From Candidatus Symbiobacter mobilis CR (GTDB lineage: Bacteria > Pseudomonadota > Gammaproteobacteria > Burkholderiales > Burkholderiaceae_C), in the NCBI RefSeq assembly GCF_000477435.1, contig NC_022576.1, positions 2,542,001 through 2,606,000 on the forward strand: DNA of 64,000 bases, written 5' to 3'. The notes under the pieces are model-generated. The model saw only the letters and a list, made by a program, of their open reading frames with translations, had not been told where the DNA came from and searched no databases. This document shows positions 40,809 to 48,841 of the stretch, one piece after another. A program made the position numbers and the translations under genes. Each line of letters starts with the position of its first letter. Position 1 is the stretch's first letter.

Positions 40809-43452
40809 CCATCCCGGCCGTGCGGCAAATGGTCAGATCGCCAACCTCATTCAGTGCCGTGATGGAAATGATGGGAATGTAGCTGCCAAGCTCCTGTTCG
40901 GCGGCACGGATCGAGCGAGCCAGTTCGATTCCGTTCATGCGCGGCATGTTGCGGTCGGCAAGGAGGAGATCGTGCCCACCGGCCTGCCATTTTTCCAGCG
41001 CCAGCACGCCATCGGCGGCAATATCGGCATCAAAGCCAAGCGCGTCGAGCTGCAGGCGCAAGATGGATTGGTTGGCTGGATTGTCCTCGGCAACCAGAAT
41101 GCGGCGCCGTTTCCCGCTACGCTCGGCGGCAACCACGGGCAAAGCCGCAGACGGGGATGCAGGAGCTGTTGTTGCCGCAGCTTCATCAGCAGCCAGCCCG
41201 GCCAGCAGCTCATCGATCATCTCGGTGAAGCGCTGGCCGCTCTGGCGAATCATTTCGGCATGTTCGCGGCTTTCCGGGTTGCCCTGCGCACTCATCAGCA
41301 GTAGCTGGGCATGGCCCAGGAAGGCGTTGAGCGGATCGCGCAGCGCGTTCGCCCAGGCTGTAACACGTTCGGTCTTTGCCTGACTGATGTGCTCGGCGGC
41401 TTCCAGCGACTGGTGCAGATTGTCGATGACGAACTGCTGCACGCTGCGCATGCGCGCGGCTTCGAGAATGGCCGCATAGGAGGCCATCAGGGGAGCCAGG
41501 AAGGCAATCATGTCTGCATCGTAGCCGCCGTGACGGTTGGCCAGCCCTGCCATGCCGACCAGGGTATTGCCATGATGGATCGGCAGGCCGAGGAAGGCTT
41601 CGAGCTGTGGATGGCCGGCTGGCAGGCCGCTGCTTCGAGGGTCGTGGGGCGGGGCGTTGGCGATGACGGCCTCGCCCCCTTTCAGTACCGCCCCATAGAG
41701 GCTGTCGAGTTTGCGAAACACCATGCCTCTGGCCTCAGCCGCTTCGATTAGGCGTCGACTCTCATCGTCCCAGGCCAGATCGGTGATGGCATGGGTGCGC
41801 AGATAGGGCGTACCGTCCGACTTATACAGTACCTCGCCGATAAAACCATAAGGACTATCGGTCAGGAGCCGCATGCCATCGAGCAGCAGCAGCGAGGTTG
41901 TGTGGATGTCGTGACTGGAGATGTAATGCGTCAGAGCCTGCAGCACGAGGTCAAGCAAGCGCCCCTGGCGCTCCCGATCTTCCAGAACACGCTTCTGCTC
42001 CGTGATGTCGGTACGGATCGATATATAGCGTTGCGGGCGTTGCTGTTCATCAAGGATGGGCACGATGGTGGATTGCACCCAGTAGGCCGAACCATCCTTG
42101 CGCCGGTTCTGCACTTCGCCCTGCCAAACGCGACCGGAGGCGATCGTGCGCCACATTTCCTCAAAGAAAGCCGGCGGATGATGGCCAGACCTGACGATGC
42201 GGTGATTGCGGCCGATCAGCTCCGTGCGGTCGTAGCCGCTGACCTCGCAGAAATAACGGTTGGCATCAATGATGGTGCCGTCAGGGGCGGAAACGGAAAC
42301 AATCGCATGCACATCCAGTGCGCTTCTTAGATCTTCCAGTTCGCGCCGCGACTGAAGTACGCAGCGTTCGATCGCTTCGCTACGACGATAACGCCGCGCC
42401 CGCGATATGGCCGCAGTCGCCAGCAGACGGGCATCAACCGGCTTGGTCAAGAAGTCTTCGCCACCGGCATGGCGGGCATCAAGCTGGTGTTCGATATCGT
42501 TGAAGCCTGAAAGGTAAAGAATCGGCAGGCGGGCGAAACGTGCTTTCCGCTTCAAGAGCGCCGCCAAATCGGTACCCCGGCAGGCAGGCATTTCCACGTC
42601 GAGCACGCAGGCCTCGGGCGCGAATTCCTCAAGGTACTCGCGTGCGGCCACGGGATCGTCGACCGCCAGCACCTCGCAACCCGCTGTACGCAAAACTCCA
42701 GCATGAACCTCCAGCACACCCCTATCATCGTCTACCAGCAGAACACGGTAGGGGGCACGCGGCATCCAGGCCAGCCCCGCCAGTTCCACCAGCAGGCGTG
42801 GCACATCAAGCGGGACATCCAGCAACAATCGCGCACCGGCCTGGCGTGCCCGAATCTCCAAGAGAAAGTCATCGTTGGTAGCCACGGCCACGGCCAGTGG
42901 CGCGGCGAATGCCATGGCAGCAGACTTTGGCAGCATTGGCCTGATGCGCCCCGCCTGCGCCGTCAGCCATGATGCGCCGGCGAGCAGAATCGTCTGCGGT
43001 TGGGAGGACAACAGCGCCACCACGGCATCGATATCGCTTGCCATGTCGACGGTAAAGCCCAAGGCGCGCAGATCGTCAAACAGATCTGCGGCAGCGAGTT
43101 CCTCGCCGACCGCGACGAACGTCCAGGCACGCGCATCTGCCGGCAGCAGACTCATGTCGATCCGGTGGGCAAGTGGCCCATTCTCAAGCAAACCAACGAG
43201 ATTGCGCACGGAGTTCAGGATGGGTGCCAGTCGGCTGGCAGTCGGCGGCTGGCGGATAAAGTCAGCCATGATCTGCCCCAGCGCCTCGGCACGACCACTG
43301 ACTTCTTCCCAGTCGTTGTACGCTGCCCGCACCTGTTCGGCGACATGGGCCAGCCGGGCACCACGCAGACGATCCCAGCCATCGGTCACAAGCTTGTCCG
43401 CAAGCTGGTGCAGTTCATTTTGCAAGGCTTTGAGAGTGGTCGGAGCCATCAT
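40777..43452 (-). CDS. Multi-receiver PAS-GAF signalling hub with degenerate HisKA and no ATPase domain; 5' half of a frameshifted fusion
   Basis: 891 residues; tandem ATGs at 43452 and 43449 after AAGGA. Order: N-terminal helical region; receiver-like domain about 110-235; canonical receiver about 243-360 (VLLVDDDRGV, VLDVEMPACRG, TKPVD); PAS about 378-490; GAF about 505-680. A HisKA-like helix pair follows, reading TAWANALRDPLNAFLGH where a kinase has the phospho-accepting His, so that residue is lost. No HATPase motifs follow; instead a third receiver (VAEDNPANQ, LLLADRNMPRMNG) breaks off at LPKPQAD. It cannot autophosphorylate and looks like a phosphorylation-responsive scaffold. Confidence 0.85.
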   Translation of the reverse strand: MMAPTTLKALQNELHQLADKLVTDGWDRLRGARLAHVAEQVRAAYNDWEEVSGRAEALGQIMADFIRQPPTASRLAPILNSVRNLVGLLENGPLAHRIDMSLLPADARAWTFVAVGEELAAADLFDDLRALGFTVDMASDIDAVVALLSSQPQTILLAGASWLTAQAGRIRPMLPKSAAMAFAAPLAVAVATNDDFLLEIRARQAGARLLLDVPLDVPRLLVELAGLAWMPRAPYRVLLVDDDRGVLEVHAGVLRTAGCEVLAVDDPVAAREYLEEFAPEACVLDVEMPACRGTDLAALLKRKARFARLPILYLSGFNDIEHQLDARHAGGEDFLTKPVDARLLATAAISRARRYRRSEAIERCVLQSRRELEDLRSALDVHAIVSVSAPDGTIIDANRYFCEVSGYDRTELIGRNHRIVRSGHHPPAFFEEMWRTIASGRVWQGEVQNRRKDGSAYWVQSTIVPILDEQQRPQRYISIRTDITEQKRVLEDRERQGRLLDLVLQALTHYISSHDIHTTSLLLLDGMRLLTDSPYGFIGEVLYKSDGTPYLRTHAITDLAWDDESRRLIEAAEARGMVFRKLDSLYGAVLKGGEAVIANAPPHDPRSSGLPAGHPQLEAFLGLPIHHGNTLVGMAGLANRHGGYDADMIAFLAPLMASYAAILEAARMRSVQQFVIDNLHQSLEAAEHISQAKTERVTAWANALRDPLNAFLGHAQLLLMSAQGNPESREHAEMIRQSGQRFTEMIDELLAGLAADEAAATTAPASPSAALPVVAAERSGKRRRILVAEDNPANQSILRLQLDALGFDADIAADGVLALEKWQAGGHDLLLADRNMPRMNGIELARSIRAAEQELGSYIPIISITALNEVGDLTICRTAGMDDVLPKPQAD
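40784..40797. repeat. 7-bp tandem duplication (GCTTGGG x2) causing a frameshift
   Basis: GCTTGGG occurs twice in direct tandem; on the coding strand it is CCCAAGCCCCAAGC. With two copies the upstream gene ends LPKPQAD-stop. With one copy it would read LPKPIELDALRDVLQRWLP straight into the EAL protein. Confidence 0.9.
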
Positions 43453-43643
43453 TGGGATTCCTTGAACTTATGTAGTACAACAAGCAAGGTAGCGCAAAAT
43501 CAGGTCCGGTTATTTCCATAGAGCCTCTTGCAGCCCCCCCATTCCGAGGCTGCATTTTTGTCGGCCGAGGCAAAAATTCCGGGTGCGGGCGCGCCATTTC
43601 TGGCAAGCTGAAGTTCTTCAATCCGACATCGAACGCCCGCAAA

Positions 43644-44834
43644 ATGAATAGTAATCGACGCGAACTTCTCATGCAACGTTGGAGCATTGTCCAAGAAGAG
43701 CTTTTGCCAGAACTCTGGAATGAGGTGGGGCCGTTGACACCCAAACTGGAGAAAGTGATCCATACCCTGGAGTGGGTTCGCCTTGAGGAGTATGTACGGG
43801 CATCGTGGTGCGGTCTCGGTCGCCCGCCGCACGAACGCTCGTGGCTGGCAAACGCTTTTGTCGCCAAGGTGGTATTGGGGATTACCACGACGGTGGGGTT
43901 GATCGAACGCCTGTCCGTGGATCGTTCCTTGCGCCGCATCTGTGGTTTTCCGACCCAAAAAGTGCTGCCTTCGGAAGCCACCTTCTCGCGCGCCTTCGAC
44001 GAATTTGCCAAGGCCCGCTTGGCCGAGCGGGTGCATGAAGCCTTGATCCAAGAACACCTCGGCAAGGAGCTGATTGGGCACATCAGCCGGGATGGCACAG
44101 CCATCGAAGCACGCGAGCGCCCCTGTTCGGTCAAGGCAACACAAGCGCCGTCATCCGTTCCCACAACCACCCCAGCGACCGACGCTCCACCAGCATCCCA
44201 GCCAACGGCCACAGTCTGCGATACGCCGGTCGCGCCCAAGCGGCGGCGTGGGCGCCCAAAGAGTGGGGAAGAACGCCAGCCGACGGCCAAAACCTCCCCA
44301 TTAGCGCATCAGCGCATACAAACACTGGCTGAGATGATCAAGGAGATTCCCACAGCTTGTGATCGGGGTACCAAGTCCAATGCTCAAGGCTACAAGGTCA
44401 GTTGGAATGGCTACAAATTGCACCTCGACACAGCCGACTGTGGCGTGCCTATTGCTGCATTGCTGTCCTCGGCATCCATGCACGACAGCCGTGCAGCCAT
44501 CCCCTTGTCGCGGATCAGCGCCCAGCGGGTGACGAATCTCTACGATCTGATGGATGCAGCCTATTGCAGCCATGATCTCCGGGAGGACAGCCGAAATCTG
44601 GGCCATGTCCCGCTGATTGACCACAATCCGCGTGGAGGCGAGAAGATCGAGTTTTTGCCTCATGAAGCCATTCGCTACAACGAACGTACCGCTGCAGAGC
44701 GCACCAACGCTCGCCTCAAGGACGAGTTTGGCGCAAGCCACCTCATGGTCAGGGGCGCTACCAAAGTAATGAGCCACCTGATGTTTGGCGTGCTGGCGCT
44801 GTCCGCCGACCAATTGATGCGATTGCGATCATGA
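43644..44834 (+). CDS. DDE transposase, IS5/IS1182-like
   Basis: 396 residues. DDE_Tnp_1-type: an N-terminal DUF772-like region (RPPHERSWLANAFVAKVVLG), first Asp in SRDGTAIEAR, an Ala/Pro/Thr and basic insert (KRRRGRPKSG), second Asp in DLMDAAYCS, and Glu in the YNERTAAERTNARLKDEFG signature. It appears intact. I could not find convincing terminal inverted repeats in 43490-43643 or 44835-45035, so the element ends are undefined. It sits between the signalling genes and metH fragment B and is probably a late arrival. Confidence 0.85.
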   Translation: MNSNRRELLMQRWSIVQEELLPELWNEVGPLTPKLEKVIHTLEWVRLEEYVRASWCGLGRPPHERSWLANAFVAKVVLGITTTVGLIERLSVDRSLRRICGFPTQKVLPSEATFSRAFDEFAKARLAERVHEALIQEHLGKELIGHISRDGTAIEARERPCSVKATQAPSSVPTTTPATDAPPASQPTATVCDTPVAPKRRRGRPKSGEERQPTAKTSPLAHQRIQTLAEMIKEIPTACDRGTKSNAQGYKVSWNGYKLHLDTADCGVPIAALLSSASMHDSRAAIPLSRISAQRVTNLYDLMDAAYCSHDLREDSRNLGHVPLIDHNPRGGEKIEFLPHEAIRYNERTAAERTNARLKDEFGASHLMVRGATKVMSHLMFGVLALSADQLMRLRS

Positions 44835-45037
44835 TCCCCCTTTCTCCCGCCTTGGAATCCACGGCATCCGCAGATGTCGGCTTCCGTTCGCGCTGAATCA
44901 TGAAATATCGACCTTCAGGATAGATACAGGAACGATTCCACTCCGGAATCAGCCCTTTGACTCCAAAAAATCGTAATTTATAGGCGACAAATGCAGTCGG
45001 CTATTCGCTTCGGCAGGAAGTTTTGCAAGAGGCTCCA

Positions 45038-45388
45038 CTATGACAAACAGCTTGCCAATATCTTGCGTAGTGCTGCGACATCTATTGCACGGCGTGTAGC
45101 CTGATCCTGGAGCTGATCCTCGCCGATTTTCCCCACTGGGAAGTACCGGCTTGCAGGGTGTGACAGAAAAAAACCACTGACGCTCGCGGGGGGGCAAATG
45201 GCGTGGTTTTCTGTCAACTGCATCCCGGCCTGCGCACAGTCGAGCAGCGCAAAAACGTCTTGCTTGACGCTGTGATCCAGGCATGCGGGGTAGCCGGGGG
45301 CAGGGTGGATTCCCCGGTACTTTTGGGCGATGAGGTCGTCCATGGACAGCGCTTCGTCGGGCGCGTAGCCCCAGAGGTCGGCGCGTAC
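45038..45388 (-). pseudogene. metH: 3'-terminal metH fragment, copy B
   Basis: Encodes 116 residues of the MetH activation domain (VRADLWGYAPDEALSMDDL ... ALRKILASCLS) with stop TAG at 45038. About 19 of roughly 113 residues differ from the intact MetH at 60858, so it is not a recent copy of that gene. The shared part is nearly identical to copy A at 36511. Upstream it is abruptly joined to a group II intron maturase fragment (45386). Confidence 0.9.
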
Positions 45389-45475
45389 TTTGGGCGTAAG
45401 CCTGAAGTCGGCGATGCAGCATGGTGTCAGCAGCAACAGCTACTGGCAAATGTCCAGAACCCCAGTCATGAACAA
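45386..45475 (+). pseudogene. Group II intron maturase fragment
   Basis: About 90 bp reading ALGVSLKSAMQHGVSSNSY in a frame matching the maturase end at 57824-57908, fused directly to metH copy B. Only this piece of the intron remains here. Confidence 0.7.
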
Positions 45476-45590
45476 TGAAGAAGGGCAAAAATGGCCGCCA
45501 ATGCGCCGCATGCACGCAAACAGCACCGAAGGTGCGCCGAATGGACTATCTGGGTAAACCATAATGGTTGCAGTTTGGTTGGAGATGGAC

Positions 45591-45836
45591 ATGCCCACAA
45601 CGCTGACTTTAAAGAACATTCCGGACGTGGTGTACGCACGGTTGAAAACTTCCGCCGAGGCTCACCGGCGAAGCATGAACAGTGAGGCGATTGTTTGCCT
45701 TGAGGCGGTGCTGCTGCCAGCTAGGGTTGCTCCAACGGAGAGGCTGGCTCGTGCGCGAGCCTTACGCGACGCCCTGCCACAGGGCAAGTTTCTTGCGCGT
45801 GACATAGATGATCTCAAGAGGGAGGGGCGCCCGTGA
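45591..45836 (+). CDS. FitA/VapB-type antitoxin (Arc/ribbon-helix-helix)
   Basis: 81 residues from ATG 45591 (MPTTLTLKNIPDVVYARLK), with GGAG 8 bp upstream; ATG 45585 would add two residues. The N-terminal ribbon-helix-helix half binds DNA. The C-terminal half (ARALRDALPQGKFLARDID) is of the kind that occupies the PIN toxin active site. It overlaps the toxin gene by 4 bp (GTGA). Unlike the other cassette-type genes here it is on the plus strand. Confidence 0.8.
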   Translation: MPTTLTLKNIPDVVYARLKTSAEAHRRSMNSEAIVCLEAVLLPARVAPTERLARARALRDALPQGKFLARDIDDLKREGRP

Positions 45837-46228
45837 TCGTGGTTGACACCAACATCGTGGCGTACCTGTATTTGCCTGGTGATTGCACGAAGCAAGCCGA
45901 GGCGTTGCTTGAGGCCGACCCCGAGTGGGCCGCTCCTGTTCTTTGGAGGAACGAGTTTCGCAACATTCTTGCGGGCTACATCCGACGAAAGGCGATCACC
46001 TTGGACCAAGCATGCACTTTGCAGGACGAGGCCGAAAGTTTGCTTGCAGGTGCAGAGTTCGAGGTAGAGTCGAGCGCGGTGCTGGAACTCGTGCGCGATA
46101 GCCATTGCTCTGCATACGATTGCGAGTTCATTGCTCTCGCGATCAAGTTGGGCACCAAACTGTTCACGGCGGACAAGAAGCTTCTCCAGGAGTTTCCAAC
46201 CCACGCCGTTGCCCTTTCTGCGGGCTAA
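45833..46228 (+). CDS. PIN-domain ribonuclease toxin (VapC/FitB-like)
   Basis: 131 residues from GTG 45833 overlapping the antitoxin stop. PIN acidic residues are present: Asp in MIVVDTNIVAY, Glu in LWRNEFRNI, Asp in SAYDCEFIALA and Asp in LFTADKKLL. Such toxins cleave tRNA or rRNA with Mg2+. Appears intact and paired with the preceding antitoxin. Confidence 0.87.
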   Translation: MIVVDTNIVAYLYLPGDCTKQAEALLEADPEWAAPVLWRNEFRNILAGYIRRKAITLDQACTLQDEAESLLAGAEFEVESSAVLELVRDSHCSAYDCEFIALAIKLGTKLFTADKKLLQEFPTHAVALSAG

Positions 46229-46274
46229 GAACCTATTCCAGTAGGGGCTGCGCCATCGTATTGCACGCGGCGGC

Positions 46275-46357
46275 GGTGCTCGGAATCAGCAGCAACAGCT
46301 ATTGGCAGATGTTCAGAACCCCAGTCATCAACCAAGCACTATCTAACGTGTGGTTAC
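46275..46357 (+). pseudogene. Group II intron maturase C-terminal fragment, left of the IS3 insertion
   Basis: Reads GISSNSYWQMFRTPVINQAL..., matching the maturase end at 57858-57935. It ends in GTGTGGTTAC; the same 10 bp resume the intron at 48026 after the IS3-family element, so this and 48026-48202 were one piece. Confidence 0.8.
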
Positions 46358-46419
46358 CCCCTATGTCACAGTAGATGTCCGATAAATTGAGTAGCCCGGG
46401 GGCGGAGAAGGACACCGAT

Positions 46420-46908
46420 ATGACGAGATACAGCCGGGAATTTCAGGAACAGATAGCACGCAAGATGATGCCACCGAACAGCCAAAGCATTGCGAAGATC
46501 AGCCAAGAGACGGGCGTTTCAACGCCCACCTTGTACGCATGGCGGAATCGATACCGATCACAGGGTCACGTAGTACCCGCGAAACCAGAAGACCCGCAAG
46601 GCTGGGACTGGAAAGCGAAGGCGGCTGCGGTGCTGAAGACGGTGGCGATGAACGAGGCCGAGAAGGCGGAGTACTGCCGACAAAATGGGCTGTACCCAGA
46701 GCACCTACAGGCATGGGAGCAGGTGTTTGAAGAGGCGGACAGTATGCGAGGCCCTGTCAATGCAGGGGATATTGGAGCGGAGCGCAAGAAGGTCAGGCAC
46801 CTGGAAAAGGAGCTGAAGCGCAAGGACAAAGCATTGGCGGAGGCGGCTGCACTGCTGGTGCTGTCAAAAAAAGTCCAGGCCATCTGGGGCAGCAAAGAGG
46901 AAGACTGA
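46420..46908 (+). CDS. IS3-family transposase OrfA
   Basis: 162 residues from ATG 46420 (MTRYSREFQEQIARKM); an upstream in-frame ATG at 46375 would include the IS end. A helix-turn-helix (IAKISQETGVSTPTLYAWRNR) and a C-terminal leucine-zipper coiled coil (VRHLEKELKRKDKALAEAA) are seen. Near its end A7 at 46866-46872 sits in codon phase A AAA AAA. A -1 shift there reads on without stop into OrfB, giving the OrfAB transposase as in other IS3 elements. Confidence 0.88.
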   Translation: MTRYSREFQEQIARKMMPPNSQSIAKISQETGVSTPTLYAWRNRYRSQGHVVPAKPEDPQGWDWKAKAAAVLKTVAMNEAEKAEYCRQNGLYPEHLQAWEQVFEEADSMRGPVNAGDIGAERKKVRHLEKELKRKDKALAEAAALLVLSKKVQAIWGSKEED

Positions 46909-46928
46909 TCACCTCGGAGCTGAAACAG

Positions 46929-47981
46929 ATGGCCATAGACCTGATCAAGGAAGCGTGCCAGCAAGGAGCACGTGAGAGCCGAGCCTGCGCAGTGCTGGAG
47001 ATAACGTGCCGTACCCTTCGGCGATGGCGGGAACAGTTGCGCAAAGAGGGAGTGCTTAGCGACCGACGCATGGAAGCGGCGCAGGAGCGCATTCATCCCC
47101 AAGCGTTGACGGCAGAGGAGAAGCAGGAGGTACTGGATGTGTGCAACAGCGCGGAATTTGGGAGCCTGCCGCCGTCGCAGATCGTTCCGATACTGGCGGA
47201 TCGTGGGAGGTATCTTGCATCGGAATCGACGTTTTATCGAGTGCTGAGGGAAGCAGGGCAGTGCAACCGACGAGGTCGAGCGCGGGCACCGAAGCAGACG
47301 CAGCGGCCACAGGCATGGGAGGCAAGTAGCCCGAATCGTGTGTGGACGTGGGACATCACGTACATGCCGACACTGGTGAAAGGGGAGTTCTACCGGCTGT
47401 ACATGGCTGTGGACGTATACAGCCGGAAGATCATGGGCTGGGAAGTGCATTGTGAGGAAACGGCACAGCACGCTGCGATCCTGATCGAGAAGGCGTGCAT
47501 GGTGCATGAGATCACGCGGGAACAACTGGTGCTGCACTCGGACAACGGAAGCCCGATGAAAGGAGTGACGATGCTGGGTATGTTGCAGAAGCTGGGGGTG
47601 ATGCCATCATTCAGCCGCCCATCGGTGAGCGATGACAACCCGTACTCGGAGAGTTTGTTTCGGACGATGAAGTACTGCCCGAAATATCCAGCCAAGCCAT
47701 TTGAGACGTTGGATCAAGCGCGGGAGTGGGTACTGGGATTTGTGACCTGGTACAACAACGAACACCGGCACAGCGGGATACGGTTCGTCACGCCAGAGCA
47801 AAGGCACCGGCGGATGGACCAGGAGCTGCTCGCAACCCGCAGCAAGGTGTATGAACAAGCCAAGGCGGCCAGACCACAACGGTGGAAGAGCCGAGCGGTG
47901 CGGAATTGGTCACCTGTTGGAACAGTGTGGCTGAATCCACCCAAAGAACATCGGGCGCTCCTCAGAAGCGAGAGTGCCTGA
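46929..47981 (+). CDS. IS3-family transposase OrfB (integrase catalytic domain)
   Basis: 350 residues from the first ATG, but probably made as an OrfAB fusion through the A7 slip at 46866. The rve-type DDE core is complete: Asp in VWTWDITYMPT, Asp in LHSDNGSPMKG and Glu in NPYSESLFRTMKY with the usual downstream basic region (YNNEHRHSGIRFVTP). It appears functional. Confidence 0.9.
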   Translation: MAIDLIKEACQQGARESRACAVLEITCRTLRRWREQLRKEGVLSDRRMEAAQERIHPQALTAEEKQEVLDVCNSAEFGSLPPSQIVPILADRGRYLASESTFYRVLREAGQCNRRGRARAPKQTQRPQAWEASSPNRVWTWDITYMPTLVKGEFYRLYMAVDVYSRKIMGWEVHCEETAQHAAILIEKACMVHEITREQLVLHSDNGSPMKGVTMLGMLQKLGVMPSFSRPSVSDDNPYSESLFRTMKYCPKYPAKPFETLDQAREWVLGFVTWYNNEHRHSGIRFVTPEQRHRRMDQELLATRSKVYEQAKAARPQRWKSRAVRNWSPVGTVWLNPPKEHRALLRSESA

Positions 47982-48025
47982 GTGAAAAAAGCGGACATCT
48001 TTCTTGACAAACACCGGTTACTGGA

Positions 48026-48202
48026 GTGTGGTTACTGGAACAGGGTTTGCGCAGTGTGAAAGGCCTGTGGTGCAAGGCACAGGGTTACATGGTCATCAAG
48101 CGCAAGACATCGTCGAGCGAGCCGACTTGTGGAACCGCCCACTGCGGAACCGCACGGTGGGTGGTATGGGGGCTGGGAGGTAGAAACTCCTGGCTACCCG
48201 AT
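48026..48202 (+). pseudogene. Group II intron 3' end (maturase tail plus domains V-VI)
   Basis: Continuation of 46275-46357 after the IS3 element: maturase tail (LRSVKGLWCKAQGYMVIKR) followed by a GAGCCGACTTG...ACGGTGGGTGG hairpin region and a terminal hairpin ending CTACCCGAT, the same 3' end seen at 50612, 52952 and 58101. The brnTA cassette begins directly after. Confidence 0.78.
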
Positions 48203-48220
48203 GAGACCTTGCCATTGGAA

Positions 48221-48520
48221 CTAGGCACGACGACTATGCCTAGCGACGTACTGCAAAAGCACACCATCCATTCTTGATTGCCAGCCTTCGCCCGTTGATT
48301 TGAAATACTCAATGACCTCGCGGCTATAGCGGACAGAAACCAATTGCTTCGGATTTTCTGATTTCGGGCGGCCACGAACTGCTTTAAGCGGCACCATGGC
48401 CTTGAGTTGAGTGGGGGTCAGCGGTTGTGCATCAGAGTCACTTTTGGCTGCCGCCGTAATGGCCTTATCTTCATCCACTGATGGCATGACGATGGAAGGG
48501 TGCTTAGAGACTTTTGACAT
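48221..48520 (-). CDS. brnA: BrnA-family antitoxin
   Basis: 99 residues from ATG 48520 (MSKVSKHPSIVMP). The C-terminal part (VSVRYSREVIEYFKSTGEGWQSRMDGVLL) is the ribbon-helix-helix BrnA antitoxin signature. It overlaps brnT, which precedes it as in typical brnTA operons that the complex represses. Its stop codon lies in a small palindrome, CTAGGC (48221) / GCCTAG (48238), directly beside the 3' end of a group II intron remnant, as expected where a cassette ends in an attC core. Confidence 0.85.
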   Translation of the reverse strand: MSKVSKHPSIVMPSVDEDKAITAAAKSDSDAQPLTPTQLKAMVPLKAVRGRPKSENPKQLVSVRYSREVIEYFKSTGEGWQSRMDGVLLQYVARHSRRA

Positions 48521-48773
48521 AGTGTGTGACCTCACGACGATTGGCGCGGCGTAGGCTGATGATCCGTCGAACTTTTCCGCGATCTACAAATGCCACGTAG
48601 TACAGGATATTTGTTTTCGGTGCGAGGGCAATCATGCGCATTTCTCCGTACTCGTATCGAGTATCAACCCACACCAACGCAGCATTCCATTCGAGTTCTG
48701 CGGCAAAGGCAAGTGACACCCCGTGTTTTGCCTGATTGCTGACATCTTTGACTGGATCAAACTCGATATGCAT
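48504..48773 (-). CDS. brnT: BrnT-family ribonuclease toxin
   Basis: 89 residues, RelE-like fold. MHIEFDPVKDVSNQAKHGVS is the BrnT opening, followed by YEYGEMRMIALAP and the basic C-terminal RRIISLRRANRREVTHY containing catalytic-type Arg/His. Complete and paired with brnA. Upstream on the minus strand lies GTTAGCC (48835-48841), a cassette-boundary-like heptamer immediately next to the IS1111-type element. Confidence 0.88.
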   Translation of the reverse strand: MHIEFDPVKDVSNQAKHGVSLAFAAELEWNAALVWVDTRYEYGEMRMIALAPKTNILYYVAFVDRGKVRRIISLRRANRREVTHYVKSL

Positions 48774-48841
48774 GCTTTATTGTAGCTACTGTAAATTTGC
48801 ATGTCAATCGAGCGGCACCAACGGTCTTGGCGAGGGCTAAC

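Larger units (their letters stand above)
46364..48009 (+). mobile_element. IS3-family insertion sequence
   Basis: About 1.65 kb with TIR-like ends: left TGTCA(N4)AGATGTCCG at 46364 and its complement CGGACATCT(N4)TGACA ending 48009. Two overlapping-frame genes (orfA, orfB) carry a -1 frameshift heptamer. It is inserted into a group II intron fragment. A 10-bp duplication GTGTGGTTAC lies 6 bp outside the left end and 16 bp outside the right end, so the exact target duplication is uncertain. Confidence 0.8.

Noticed and set aside
43490..45035. Terminal inverted repeats for the IS5/IS1182-like element
   Set aside because: Compared both non-coding sides by eye and found no convincing match, so no element boundaries are given.
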